A DNA stretch of 64,000 nucleotides from Flaccisagitta enflata. Lineage: Eukaryota; Chaetognatha; Sagittoidea; Aphragmophora. The translations under genes and the position numbers were made by a program. The stretch spans positions 74,462,001 through 74,526,000 of the forward strand of contig OZ231126.1 of the NCBI GenBank assembly GCA_965153355.1. The letters are read 5' to 3'. Shown piece after piece: positions 11,579 through 47,148 of the stretch. Below the pieces are notes generated by a model. The model was not told the origin of the DNA. It was given only the letters and a program-made list of their open reading frames with translations, and did not search any database. The number at the start of each line of letters is the position of its first letter. The stretch's first letter is position 1.

Positions 11579-12551
11579 CAGGCCTGAAATTAGTAATTTT
11601 TCTGAGCGTGCACGCCGGGCACGCCCCCCCAAATTTTAGCGTGCCCGACAGGAAGAGAGCGTGCCCGGTAAAAAAGGTAGTTTTACCATATTTCTAACCA
11701 TACATGTTTTTTCTTAACCCTTTAAAAGAGATAGAGATAGCTACTTATGAAATAACTACAACGTTCCTAGTTTTGGAGCATTTTGATGCATCGTTTTAAA
11801 GAAAAATACGTTAGGCTTAGCTCAATGACTTTATTTTTATGTGTGTATAAGAAATCATGCCTGTCCCTCAGTCGGTTGGTCGTTTGGTTTGTCAGTGAGT
11901 CAGTCTATCTCGCAAATGTTTAAAACCGCTTAAAACTAGTGATCCTCGCGTCAATCTTTATTCTTGTAACCTTCCCACTTTCATTTACTTCCATCCACTC
12001 TCATTCACCTTCATTCACTTCCATTCATTTTCAATTTTCATCCATCTATGAAAGCATTCATCAAAAATGTTCATTCATCAAAAACGTTCATCCATACATT
12101 CTTAGTCAGCCAAGCGCACATATCGGCCTTTTTCCTCAGTTGAAAAGAGTAACATTGACTCAACAAATGAGGGTCAAATTCCAGTGTCACACTTTTAAAC
12201 AAAAAGATGATGAAAAAGGCCGAGTTTACGCCAATACTTGTGCCTCACGATCTAAGAAAAAAAAAGAATGAATTAATGAATGAATAAATGAAATAATGAA
12301 TAAATGAGTGAATGGATGGATGGGTGAATGAAAAAAAGAACGAGTGATTGGTTGAAGGATTGAAAGCGAGGAGGTGAAAAAAAGGCTGAAAGCGCTCATT
12401 TTGCACATTTTCCCCTTTTTTTTCTGAAAGCATGAGAGATCAAAAAAAAAAAAATAAGAACAAAGAGCGTGCACGCTGGGCACGCAGCTGCGTGCCCTGA
12501 CAGCAAAACTGCGTGCACCGGGCACGCGGGCACGCTCTATTTTCAGGCCTG
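11579..12551. mobile_element. hAT-type element with terminal CAGGCCTGAA and 8-bp target duplication
   Basis: The element begins CAGGCCTGAAAT at 11579 and ends ATTTTCAGGCCTG at 12551. It is flanked by a perfect 8-bp direct repeat AACATTTG (11571-11578 and 12552-12559), the hAT hallmark. Subterminal regions carry repeated GCGTGC and CGGGCACGC motifs in inverted orientation at the two ends. I see no transposase, so it is non-autonomous. It lies just downstream of the dioxygenase stop codon. Confidence 0.85.
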
Positions 12552-12559
12552 AACATTTG

Positions 12560-13511
12560 TGCCACTCATCGTTATATCAAATGTCATCTTTGACGTGTTC
12601 ACACCACTTAACATTTAACAATTAGAATGCCACCTTTTTAGTCGCTTGCGAAGCAACTATAAAAGGGTGTGTCCGTAGGTACGAAGGTAGGTTCACTTTT
12701 TTTTATGAAAGAGCGTCACTTTTTGGACAAGCTTTTAATGTTCTTAAATTTCGAGCAGTTTCAAGGCTTAAACGTTCTTAAATTGTTCTTAATTTAACCA
12801 GTTTTTAACCTTTAATGAAGAATGTTCTTAATTGGTTTGAGTTAGTGTTTTGGGATAAAAATGAAAGAAAATGTTATTGAAACTACAAAGCAGCTGGTTT
12901 AAACAGTGTGAGTAAATATAAAGAACAATGAAAACGCTGCAAAAATAAAGAAAATAGCCAGGTTCATTTCTTTTTATTGAAAAAATGAAGTTTTCTAATA
13001 TTTTTAGCATGTGCTTAAATTTTTTGAAGATTTAGGCCTAACGTGACGAATGAAGCCTTCCAATGTTTGTACTATCTAGGAAATATGTTTAGCAACACAT
13101 TTAAAGAGAGATATCTCAACTTCTCATTTTAAAAAATGGAAAAAAAATTATGAGCATTTTAATCTACGTCGAAAAATTTACAATTTGAATGCAATCTCTG
13201 CGCATCAAACCGTTTGGAAATGCCATTAGTTTGAATTTTATCAAGTACTTTGAAAAATTGCAAAGAAATGGGACTCCTACCCTTCTATCTTTGAAATTTT
13301 CTTAAATTTTACCAAAAAATGATAAAGACATGCAGATTTCACCGCTGGTTAGCTCTTGAATGAATTTTAAGTCAAATTTGAAAAGAGAAGTAGCCAAATT
13401 TTGCAGTCAAAAATGACTATAAATCTACTGTTTTCACAGCAACCACCTCTTGGTAGTTGGTAGTGATAAACAAACCAAACTCGCGGTCCCTAAATTGGAT
13501 TGAAGATTGTT
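12560..13511. other. No gene seen
   Basis: AT-rich intergenic DNA with repeated TTTTAAATTTTTGA-like words and a partial family G end at 12641. Confidence 0.5.
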
Positions 13512-13662
13512 TCTAGTTGCGGACACGCAACTCTTTAAGAGGCTTTGTCCGTCCATTGGTCCGTCCTTCCGTAACCATCGAGTCGAAAAGTGAGAAAACG
13601 CGCATTTCCGCCCCTGCCCACCCGTCCGCAACTGATGGCCTTGTATCCGGCCTTGTTCTATT
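13512..13662. mobile_element. Family G copy
   Basis: CTAGTTGCGGACACGCAACT through TGTATCCGGCCTTGTTCT with the GCCCCTGCCCACCCGTCCGC core. Confidence 0.75.
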
Positions 13663-14797
13663 ATGTTCTAGTTAGTATAAATACAAAAATGACCAAAAAC
13701 AATCAGACACATAAGTTTTGTGAACATGAGGGGGAAAAACATACCGTCAACCATAAGTGTTGCTAAACTTTTTTCCTGGATAGTAGCATGTTCTTACATT
13801 TTTGAGGATTTTAAGCGTAACGTTCATACAAACTTGGTTCTCATAAAACAAGGCCAACACCTATAAGTCGTGTGCGAGACTTACAGATTAACTAAGAATG
13901 ACTTTGAATGACTTAGAATGACTTAGAATGACTTAGATTACCCAAAAATGTTTTAAAATGACCTTTAGAAATAAAATTGATAAAATAAGTAAAATGGGGA
14001 CCAACCGACCAACCAACCGACCAACCGACCAACCGACCAACCGACCAACCGACCGACGGACGGACGGACGGACAAAGCGGGGTGTAGAGTCGCGTGCACG
14101 CGACTAAAAATAAGTGTATGAAAGATGGGATGGTTACGCGTAATTTTGGATGACATGAAATCGGCTGAAATAATGATTTCTGAGAATTGCAGCCCCTGCC
14201 CCACCAGGTAATCTGTAACGTAAAACAGTGAGATCAAAACCCTTGGTTGCTTGGAATCGCTCGGGTTTTGCTCGAGGTTGCTCGGGGTTGCTTTGGGTTG
14301 CTCGGGGTTGATATTGTTATTTGTCATAGTGTAGTCATTGCTTCCAACAATGCAAACCTCGAGCACCCCCGAGCAAACCCCGAGCTTGGGTTGCTCGTGG
14401 TTTATCGGGGTTCAACCCTGAGATAGCCCGAACAACCCCAAGCAACCCCAAGTAACCCCCAGAAACCCCAAGCAACCCCCAGCAACCCCCGGGGTTTAAT
14501 CTCACCCCAGATTACGGGGTGTGCCCAGCCAACCCGTAAACTCCGCCCGTCCTCCCGCAATGGTAACCCTGCCCAGTCACAATCCTGCCCTTGCCCGCAC
14601 TTACTGGCCATGCAACGGCCTTGTTTGTTTATGTCACTAATGGTTATGAAAGTAGGAACAAAACAGTGTGATAGATGTTGTATGAATTTTGCGATATTCA
14701 TAGAGACGGAATGGATATCACTGAGGCAATTGGAAAGGCACCGTTGCCCATGTGATATCCCAGCTCTCATTTTTGTCAGACGAGGACCAAGAATCGA

Positions 14798-14798
<1 letters not shown>

Positions 14799-14861
<63 letters not shown>

Positions 14862-14882
14862 CTCTCTCTCTCTCTCTCTCTG
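14799..14882. repeat. (CT)n microsatellite
   Basis: Pure (CT)n with one GG interruption near 14860. Confidence 0.95.
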
Positions 14883-15816
14883 TCCCCTCTTTTCCAGGTC
14901 TCCCGCAGTGCATTTACGAGACTAGACTTTCATTCTTTCCCACCTTCATACAATTGTTTATTCCTGATGAATTGAAACGATTAACTTGGCAAAACTTCGA
15001 TGAATTTTTGTTTGTTTACTCCTCATATGATTTTTCTATTTAATTGATAACGTGCGGTCTGACTATTTCCAGAAATTCATGTTTTTCACATTGGAATAAC
15101 AAGTGACGCGGGGCCACAATATCGTTGCGGACGGGTGGGCAGGGGCATCCAACCACTATCCACACCTCAACCCACCCCCACACGCAAACACACACAACAA
15201 GTCATCCAAGGATTGCACATGGTCAGCGGTACCCGATGCCCTGCTTGGAGTGATCAGCTGAAGCAGTGGAGTGGGAGTAGGACACAGGGGTGAATTTCCA
15301 TACGTCCTGAGAGGGCATATTTGAAGCCTTTGGGGCCATTTTCCATGCTAATCAATGGGAATATTACATTTTTCTTATTTTTTGGCCAATTTTCCATGTT
15401 ATTCAATGGGAAATCTGTATTCTTTCACTAATTTGTCATTTTTCCATGATATCCAATGGGGGGTTTGCATTTTGCCAATTTTCCATGTTATTCAATGGGA
15501 ACTTGAGGATTGAGAATTTTCAGGGCGGGGGGGGGTTGGGGACGGACGGACGGACGGAAGGACGGACGGACGGACGGACGGACAGACGGACATATGGAAA
15601 TTCACCCCTGTGTCCCACAGGACATCGGCCCTTTGGGGACGCTGCCCAAAAAGTATCTAAAACGCTCATTTTCCCACTTTTCAACTCAATGACCATGACG
15701 GACCGACGGACAGAGGGATGGAGGGATGGACGGACAAAGCCTCTTATAAAGTTGCGTGTCCGCTTCATGGACAAGTTATGAACTGCTTCTCTGTTTCTGT
15801 TTTGTTACATCCTTTT

Positions 15817-16492
15817 TGGGCAGCGACCCCGAAGGGGCCGACGACCTTTGCTTTCACACATGAGAAATTTCTCCTCCTTCTCCTCCTTCTTCTCCTCCGT
15901 CCATCTAGCCCCTTATGAGGCCTAAATCCCAGCCTCGAAGCTCAAATCCCAGCCTCGAGGCTCAAATCCAAGCCTCGATGCTCAAATCTCAACCTTGAGG
16001 CCTAAATCCCAGCCTCAAAGCTCAAATCCCAGCCTCGAGGCTCAAATCCCAGCCTTGATGCTCAAATCCCAGCCTCGAGGCCCAATTCCCAGCCCCAAGG
16101 CTCAAATCCCAGCCTCGAGGCTCAAATTCCAGCCTCGAGGCTCAAATCCCAGTCTTGAGGCTCAAATCTCAGTCAGGAGGCTCAAATTCCAGCCTGGAAG
16201 CTCAAATCCCAGCTTCAAGGCTCAAATCCCAGCCTCAAGGCTCAAATCCCAGCCTCGAGGCTCAAATTCCAGCCTCAAGGCTCCAATCCCAGCGTCAAGG
16301 CTCAAATCCCAGCTTCAAGGCTCAAATCCCAGCTTCAAGGCTCAAATCCCAGCCTCAAGGCTCAAATTCCAACCTTGAGGCTCAAATCCCAGTTTTAAAG
16401 CTCAAATCCCCGCCTTAAGGCTCAAATCCCAGCCTTGATGCTCCAAACTTGCTAAGCATTGGTCATCGGCCCCTTCGGGGCCGCTGCCCCTC
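15817..16492. mobile_element. Inverted-repeat element with a 20-bp palindromic tandem array
   Basis: The left end GGGCAGCGACCCCGAAGGGG and the right end CCCCTTCGGGGCCGCTGCCC are inverted repeats and each contains its own hairpin. Between them (15921-16445) are about 26 copies of the 20-bp unit AAATCCCAGCCTCGAGGCTC, which contains the palindrome AGCCTCGAGGCT. Related arrays occur at 4390-4620 (reverse), 8990-9140 (reverse), 16640-16960, 26290-27390 and 56410-56600. Confidence 0.8.
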
Positions 16493-16639
16493 TTTGCACC
16501 ACACATCCACATAAACTCATATTGGGGCAACGGGTACCACTGACCATCTTACGCTTTTGCGACTTTTTACACTCACTGTAAATCTTCTTTTGCAAATCTT
16601 ACTCTCTCATATTCCTAAGTAGTTACTGTTTTGGTACCC

Positions 16640-16960
16640 TTAGTACTTCAATCCCAGCCCCAAACCCCAGATCTCCCGCTTTGAGGCTTAAATTTCAGCA
16701 ATGGGCCTAGCCCAAAGCCCAGCCTCAAGGCCCAAATATTAGCATATAAGCTCAACATCGAGGCCTGGGTCATCCTAGCCTCAAGGCCCAAACCCCAGTG
16801 TTGAGGGCCAAATCCCATGGGATCCCAGACTTGAGGCTTTAATAACGGCCTCATGGCCTAAATCCTGCCCTTAAAGGCCAAATCTCAGCCTCGGGGCACA
16901 AATCCCCCTTATGGGCCCAAATGTCAGCCTTGCGTTACAAATTGTAGCCCGAAGGCTTTT
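16640..16960. repeat. Diverged copies of the 20-bp palindromic unit
   Basis: Units such as AGCCTCAAGGCCCAAATATT are recognisable but degenerate and of uneven length. Confidence 0.6.
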
Positions 16961-17429
16961 ATCTGAACACCTCAGACCATGTAGGATTCTCCATGATTTC
17001 AAATGAGCCAAAGAATACGTCATCGGTCCATACCCTTTCATGGTCGCCGCCTTCTCACCATCTCATCCACAAATACATTGTCATTAACATAGGGGCATTG
17101 GGTACCGCTATTCTTGATGTCTCCAAAACTCTTCAAGTCGTCGCCTCTTTATGAGAATTTGTTTCCATTTGTCTGTCCGTCAGTCCTACCGTCCATCCGT
17201 CAGTCCTTCCATCCGTCAGTCTATCCGTACATCCGTCCGTCCGCATTAAATCGCTCGACTGCATTCATAACCACCAAAATGCCGGCGGAGCTAAGCCGAG
17301 CCACTCCCTCAACAAGTTGATTTACATAATTCATCTGTGGCCTACATGTAACCCCGGACCTTATATCAAGTTTGGAAAGCAGACGAGAAAAAAAACTTAG
17401 CAGATGAGAGATAATTAAAGAATATGAGA

Positions 17430-17432
<3 letters not shown>

Positions 17433-17487
<55 letters not shown>
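17433..17487. repeat. (GA)n microsatellite
   Basis: Pure (GA)n. Confidence 0.95.
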
Positions 17488-17723
17488 AATCATAACATTG
17501 CATGTCGACTGGTTTCGTCCGATCGCCCAGACGCAGTCTTGGTTTGTTTTTTTTTCGTTTCTTTCTTTTTCAGTCAAAAAGTTAACTGCCAAGAAAACCA
17601 ACAGTAAATTACACAGCTAAGTGACGATTACTCACGCTACATAAGATTTTGGCTTTCCCATGCTCATTGCATCAATTTTATTCAAAAATGAAACATCTGT
17701 TATTCGAATTAATATATAATGCT

Positions 17724-18609
17724 TACCGTATTTTTTCTAATTAGCGCCCTGGGCGCTTTTGAAATTGAAATATGATTTTGCTTTTCAACCCCCAAATAAG
17801 CGCCCTCTTTGAATTGAGAATGAACTGTTATTCAGTTCATCTTTTTTATGATCATCTTTATCAAAATACTAAATTTGACTTAAAATAGAGATATTCATTG
17901 CATATATCTGTTTGAAAGTTAGTGAAAATGATTCATTGTATTGTGTTTTTAGTTGCTGCCTAGAGAGTGTGTCCCTTGGTCTGAGTGAGAGAATGTCTGT
18001 CTGAGTGAAAGAGGAAAATTTTTATGACGCGAAATCGACTGAAAAACTGATATCTGACCATCACAGCTCCTGCTTGGCGTCAATACAGCCCCCGCCCACT
18101 CACATACTGCCCCTGCCCACCCGCATTACTGCCCCTGCCCACCAGCAGCGACTATGGTTTGGACGTGTATCCGGCCTTGTTTTTTACAGGCCTGTATATT
18201 GTTCCGTATTCCCCCCCCCGGTGGAGAAAGGGAAGGAAAAGGAAGGAGGAAAAAAGAGAAAAAAAAGAAACCTTGGGGAAAATATAACTTTTGGCAGTAA
18301 AAAAATCATAAAACATGATAAGTTAAACACAATTTAACACTATTTAAACCTTAAACACCTAGTTATAGTGGTTTATGAGGAAGAAAAACATTGATTTAGT
18401 AACGCGACGCGATGCGTCGTGGGGAAGAAAATCAAAGGCAGGGGGGGGAAAATAATCAAAGGTTATGGAATTACATACACCCCTGGTTTTTTATCATTTT
18501 ACTCAACGTTTTGTCTAAATCTCTTCTTAAAAGTGAAACAGTAAGAAAAAAAAGAGGGTGGGGGGGAGAGGCTAATTGGAGGGGGGCGCTAAATAGAGAA
18601 AATACGGTA
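17724..18609. mobile_element. Composite element with TTACCGTATTTT termini
   Basis: The left end TTACCGTATTTTTTCTAATT, followed by AGCGCCC, is mirrored at the right by GGGCGCTAAATAGAGAAAAT and ACGGTAA. Two other elements are nested inside: a (GGAC)-family copy at about 17948-18182 and the hAT miniature at 18187-18485. Confidence 0.65.
18187..18485. mobile_element. hAT miniature element, family M, copy 1
   Basis: Runs from CAGGCCTGTATATT at 18187 to ACACCCCTG at 18485, with the 8-bp duplication GTTTTTTA at 18179-18186 and 18486-18493. Internal features shared with the other copies are a poly(C/G) stretch after the left end, the AAAATCAAAG words, and GCGACGCGATGCGTCG near the right end. It is inserted in a larger inverted-repeat element. 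Confidence 0.85.
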
Positions 18610-18814
18610 ATTTGATCATTTAGATAGCATTTAGATAGCATATCATATTAAGAGTTGTTGTTGCTCGTCTTTCCCGCCTCGATCTATATATCTAGAAATT
18701 GTAAGTACAAAGAAGTATCAAACTGTTGGCTAAAGTCCACCGTATAATGTTACATATAGTTGATGACATGTTACGTGTTCTTCTGTCTGTTTCTCCTTAT
18801 GTGCGTGTCTCAGT

Positions 18815-18907
18815 CGACAGACCTGACTGTCTGTTTGTCTGTCTGTCTGTCTGTCTATCTTTCTGTCTGTCTGTGTGGCCGTCTCTCTGCGTGATTTTTT
18901 TGTATGT

Positions 18908-18967
<60 letters not shown>
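18815..18967. repeat. (CTGT)n and (CT)n microsatellites
   Basis: (CTGT)n at 18825-18875 and (CT)n at 18913-18967. Confidence 0.95.
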
Positions 18968-18969
<2 letters not shown>

Positions 18970-19804
18970 ATTCGTTTTGTTTATCCAAGTTTACCATGAA
19001 ATCCTCTTCCTGTGTCTATCAAGGTTTTCACAGCCGCAGAGCTTCGAGTTCACAAACAACAAGTTTTCAAATGAGAACAGCCTGGTTTACCATTTTCCCA
19101 TAGGCTCAATTCACATAAGACGGCAAATTTTTGAGGGAAAATTAAGTGTTTCACCATACTTTTTGCATTATTATCAGGACAATAATGAAGCTGAAATGCT
19201 TTTAGTGGACCAATTATCTCTAAAGACACTTTATATATACCTTTTTATCATATTCTGACCTAAAAAGCAATTTCAACTATGCGATTCATATGAAAACAAG
19301 GAGGAAAATGATGGTTTTTAATGATTTTTTGCTTACACTTGTTTTTCATTTTCTGAGGTCTAAATTCTAAGAAAGCCAAACGCAGGGAAATTTTGCATTT
19401 GGAAAAACATAGTTCTCTCTGTAATCAATTTTAGAAAAGAACTATGTTCTTTGTTTTTTTATTTTTTCTATGTAAATTTAGAATTTAGACCGGCTCCCTG
19501 TCAATGATCAAAAATGAAATAAGTAGAATTTTTCAATAAATTTTCCTTAGTAACATTGGCTAAACTTGGTCCTTCTTGCTAAATGAATACAAATTTTTAT
19601 TTTGAATATCATATCTAGGCAATCTCTTTTATTCACTTGTTTTTCTATTTTCATTCAAATATGATTTCTATTTTGACCATCTTTGAAACACAAAAGTTGC
19701 CCTCGGAGGGACGCTGTCGTAAGCAGGGAAGCCGATAACGGATATTTTCAATTTGCACACAAGCCAAGGAGATAATGAATAAAAAAAGAAAAAGAAAAAG
19801 AAAA

Positions 19805-20020
19805 AGAACAAGGCCGGATACACGGCTACCCCAATCGCGTGCGGGTGGGCAGAAACCGTAATTGAGGTCAATTAATCATTTAGGCAGGAGCAGTGAGGCC
19901 AGAGACCGCAAAAGCCCAAAGAAAGTAAAGTGTGACGGACGGACGGACCAACTGACGGACGGACGGACCGACTGACCGACAAAGCGGGGCGAAGAGTCGT
20001 GTAGCACGCGACTAAAAAGA
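19805..20020. mobile_element. Family G copy next to a (GAT)n tract
   Basis: AACAAGGCCGGATACACGGC, then GCGTGCGGGTGGGCAG, a (GGAC)n tract and CACGCGACTAAAAAG. It is followed by (GAT)n from 20047 to 20218. Confidence 0.7.
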
Positions 20021-20046
20021 AAAAGATTAAGAAAAAGAAAAAGAAG

Positions 20047-20165
20047 AAGATGATGATGATTTTGATGATAAGGATGATAACAATGACAACAGCAATAATG
20101 ATGACAATGATGATAATGATGATGATGATGATGTTGATGATGATGACGTGGACGATGACGATGAC

Positions 20166-20218
<53 letters not shown>
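20047..20218. repeat. (GAT)n microsatellite
   Basis: An imperfect start becoming pure (GAT)n at 20165-20217. Confidence 0.95.
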
Positions 20219-20219
<1 letters not shown>

Positions 20220-21414
20220 GCCAGATCGTTGTGTCGAATTACATATTCCTCGACGTCGTTGAATCTCTTCAGACATGATCTGATTTTGTTTCTTGTTCTT
20301 GTACGCGTTTTTTATTGCGATTATTGAACCGGTTTTTGTTTCGGTTTTCTTTTTAGGTGCGACGAAGCACCTCTATAACTGGCTGCGTACGTTGGTCGGT
20401 TGGTTGGTTGGTCGGGTAACGCATTCGTTCGACAATCCGCATGTCGCACCTTACTGGCCTACTTGGCCTTGTTACTTTTGCTTTGAACTTTCGGGCGTTG
20501 GCTGATGCCGATGCAGAGATTCGTCACTAATTTTGTTGCATCGATGTAGTTCTTCTAAGTATAGGCAGTTTCCACAATAAACTAGACTGGCGGAAATTAG
20601 GCGACTGAATTTATTATCATTGATAAAAATGTTATAATTTTATAATGGATGTACCTAATAGCTTGAAATTTGAACCCTATGCTCAGAATTTGATACTCTT
20701 TTAGATCATATAAAAAAAATATTCTAATACTTAAAATGTGTTCAACTATGTTAATTTTTGTCATAATCAGAGTAACATAAGCGTAACAGGTTGTTAACAT
20801 ATTAGGTCACTCTCTTCAAAAATCAATATCTCTAGCTAGAATTGACATCAAGGTCTGAAATTTTGCATGTAACTTAGGTTATGTCTGCACTAAAGGGGGA
20901 AAAAAAGAAATTTTCTATAATACTTAAAATATTGCCATTTAATGTATAGTATACTACTGTATGTCAAAATCAAATAAATCATCATTTTAGACAAATCAAC
21001 TAAAAATGAAATTTTTTTATAGTAAATGAAAACTGCTCAGCATAAAATCTTTAGTTTGTCTTTAGGGATTGCAATTAAACAAAAATAACCTATAATTGGG
21101 TAGGTTTAATGATTTTTTTATGTCTTTTTCAAAGTGGTTTTGAGTGTGACATCAGTGTGACATAAAAAAGGGAGTGATTTCAGCTTATTTTTTGTTACAC
21201 AGCCTATCAAAATTTTAAGTATGAAGGATATTAGCTAGGTACTGAATCCCAGGTAATGTGTTACAACAGCATCATCATCATAAAAAAATAGGATTAGCAT
21301 AATAATAACAATTTTTTTAGCTGTTACATCATGAATTTCAGCTGGGCTGGTTTATTGTGGAAATGACCTATAAATATCTAACTCGATTTAACAATCACCG
21401 TCAACCTTGACAAA

Positions 21415-21548
21415 TAACATCACCAATCATCAACCCTGATGGGGATATACCTCCTAACGCGCATATAACGCCACTTTATCCCGCTTGACCTACCTACACA
21501 GTCCATCAAATCCCACCCTGGTGGGAAAAACACCTAACGCTACTTTAA
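21415..21548. repeat. One to two inverted units of the 70-bp minisatellite
   Basis: AACGCCACTTTATCCC, CCTACACAGTCCATCAAATC and GTGGGAAAAACACCTAACGC form the reverse complement of the 61.7-kb unit. A more decayed unit precedes it (CAACCCTGATGGGGATATAC). It directly abuts the foldback element starting at 21547. Confidence 0.8.
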
Positions 21549-22520
21549 CCTTGGCGTCATAAAAAATGGCGGATTTTTAAAACCTATTTTGACAAACTTA
21601 ATTTGAGAGAAACCAAGGAAAATTGGTGATGTCTGGAAAGCTCTTCAAAAGATCTTTCGGTTGAGTTGTGTTGCAAAACTGTCGCGCAAATGGTTTAGAA
21701 GCTACATCAATTCAAAAAACACTTCTCTTTTTTCACCCTTACGGTGTATCAACAATCATATCTTAAATACAATCTTTTAAAAAGCATACTTAACCTTATC
21801 CGATTGAGATGAAAATTGATATAGTTGTACAACATACCTTCCTGTAACAGCTCCTAAAATTTCATTGAAATTGGACAACTTTTACAATCATTTTCACCAT
21901 GCGAAAGATTTCAATGTTGGTTTGCAAAACTGTGGTTTGAAAGAATCAGTGATTGGATTTTATTGACCGTTTTTTTTCATGAAGATATGGTTAGAATTGT
22001 GAAAAATCTATGACAGTTTTAAAGTCCTTTCAAAAATCTACATTTTGGGCCCTCTTCCAAAGAAGTAAACTGAGTATGAGCTCAAACAATTCAGAAATTA
22101 ACGCGAGTTTTTTGAAATTGCATCATTTTTCAAGAATTTTGATGAGGCATAGTAAATGAACATGCAAAAACCATAGTAAAAAATTTCTTATTCTCACAAA
22201 AATTGAACCGGTATCAGCAGACACACAATTTAGACATCACTGAAAATTTGAACGCAATCGGACAAAATCTTCTATTATTTTGGTAATAATGAAATTATTG
22301 GCAAACCTTTTTTAATGACACACCGTAAGGGTAAAAAAATAGAGGTTTTATTTGAATCACTGTAATTTCTAAACCGTTTAAGCCACTATGTCCAGACATA
22401 ACTCAAATGAAAGATCTTTTGAAGAGCTTTCCAAACATCACCAATTTTCCTTAGTTTCTCTTAAATTAAGATGGTTAAAATAGGTTTTACAAATCCGCCA
22501 TTTTTTATGACGCCAAGGTT
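21547..22520. mobile_element. TA-flanked foldback element, about 0.97 kb
   Basis: The left arm begins TAACCTTGGCGTCATAAAAA and the right arm ends with its complement (TTTTTATGACGCCAAGGTTA). Arms of about 200 bp (21547-21750 and 22325-22520) are closely matched and include TTTCACCCTTACGGTGT and its complement. The core word AAAGCTCTTCAAAAGATCTT is shared with the elements at 26566 and, loosely, 10646. No coding capacity. Confidence 0.85.
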
Positions 22521-23448
22521 ATCCCACTGTATGTATTGGCAACAATGGAAGTCTGTCTTTGAATTATAATGAATACAATTTGTTTGTCCCTTGACATCTA
22601 TTATTGCGGGGTTCAATTGTACATAAACCTGACCTGAATTTAGGGATACAAAAATAAAGCACTTGAACGGCTTTACCCCTTACGTACCTTACTTCACGGC
22701 CTTGAACAACCTCAGTTGTACAAATACAAACTTCTAAATCTACAACAAAAGATAAACCTCCTGCTCCTTTCTTGTGACAAGTGGATAAAGAGCATCAAAG
22801 TTTTTGGGTTTCACTCTTCGTCGCGATTTGTCGAGTTTCAAATTCTCTGGGTTCAACTTAAAAGCTTTCATTATCACCGAATTTGACGGAAAAAAAGGAG
22901 TGGCCGCGAAAATCGCCTCGAAAATCGCCGCAAAAATTTAAAAAGCTTTTTCTTTTCGCGCATCGAGAAAACGGAAAACTGAAGTTTTCATTATTTTTTT
23001 AAAAGAATCTTGTTTTTGTTGACGTCCAATGCGATCTCTATACATTTTGTTTTCTTGTTTGAGCATTGATTGCTTTCTTCTTCGATTTAGATAAAGCCAG
23101 AATTGGTACATGGATTCTTTTTTCTCCGTCGATTTTTATTCTTCATTTTTCGCCCCGCTTTGCAATTCATTGACCAAAAAGTGAAAGCAGTTGCAATCGT
23201 AGGTGATTGAAGTACTTTTTTTTTTCTAAAAGTAAATGGAAAAAAGATGAAATCAGACCCGGTTCTTTGTCGAGTTTTTATGTGCGCCCTCGCACTTCTG
23301 AAAAAGGTCATGTCCGTCTGTCTGTGGGTTGGTCGGTCTTTTCGTTGGTCGGATCGGTCACGCAAACGACAAAAGACGAACGGCCGATTCTGACGTCTTT
23401 CTTCATTCCCATTTTCCTATCTCCTCCCACATTCATTTTCATTCTCTT
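22521..23448. other. No gene seen upstream of CNNM
   Basis: No coding signal. It could contain the CNNM promoter, but I see no core promoter element I would defend. Confidence 0.4.
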
Positions 23449-23454
23449 GTTCAT

Positions 23455-23530
<76 letters not shown>

Positions 23531-23563
23531 TTTCTTTCTTTCTTTCTTTCTTTCTTTCTCTCA

Positions 23564-23612
<49 letters not shown>

Positions 23613-23692
23613 TCATTCATTCATTCATTCATTCATTCATTCATTCATCCATTCATTCATTTATTCATTCATTCATTCATTCATTCATTCCA
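23449..23692. repeat. (TTTC)n then (CATT)n microsatellite
   Basis: (TTTC)n to 23616, switching to (CATT)n to 23692. Confidence 0.95.
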
Positions 23693-23944
23693 AACGGACA
23701 CGCAAAAATTCTTAATCAGCGATGCACACATATTAGTCACAACTAGGCCTTGTTTTTCAGTCTCCTTTGCAATTCAGTGACCAAATAAGTTGCAGTCAAA
23801 ATTAAAATTCTTCGATGGGTTGTCTTTTTCAGGAAAAGAAAAAAAAAAGAGGAAGGAAAAAAAGGGACGGCCAGTTATAACAAAATGACTGACAGTAAAT
23901 GATGAAGATTCTACCAATTCACTGGAAACCCCGATTAGTAAGTT

Positions 23945-23946
<2 letters not shown>

Positions 23947-24036
<90 letters not shown>

Positions 24037-24040
24037 CGAC
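23947..24040. repeat. (AAC)n immediately upstream of the CNNM start codon
   Basis: About 31 AAC units end 14 bases before the ATG at 24055. If transcription starts upstream, the repeat lies in the 5' UTR or promoter. Confidence 0.95.
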
Positions 24041-24054
24041 AACCACCTCCCATC

Positions 24055-47148
<23,094 letters not shown>

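Larger units (their letters stand above)
18968..21414. other. No gene recognised
   Basis: AT-rich DNA. A frame at 19020-19258 (PQSFEFTNNKFSNENSLV) is not low complexity but has no partner exon. Family G copies and (GAT)n lie at 19805-20474. Confidence 0.5.

Noticed and set aside
15995-16418. Frames with repeated [20 protein letters not shown] peptides
   Set aside because: They follow the 20-bp palindromic array, which shifts frame every unit and contains no independent coding signal.
17250-17340. Minus-strand frame RPQMNYVNQLVEGVARLSSAG as a possible exon
   Set aside because: It reads protein-like, with an AG before it, but it runs into (GGAC)-type repeat without a clear donor and has no partner exons. 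Not strong enough to call.
19020-19258. Frame PQSFEFTNNKFSNENSLV as a possible exon after TTTTCACAG
   Set aside because: No donor with matching phase, no neighbour exon and no recognised family.
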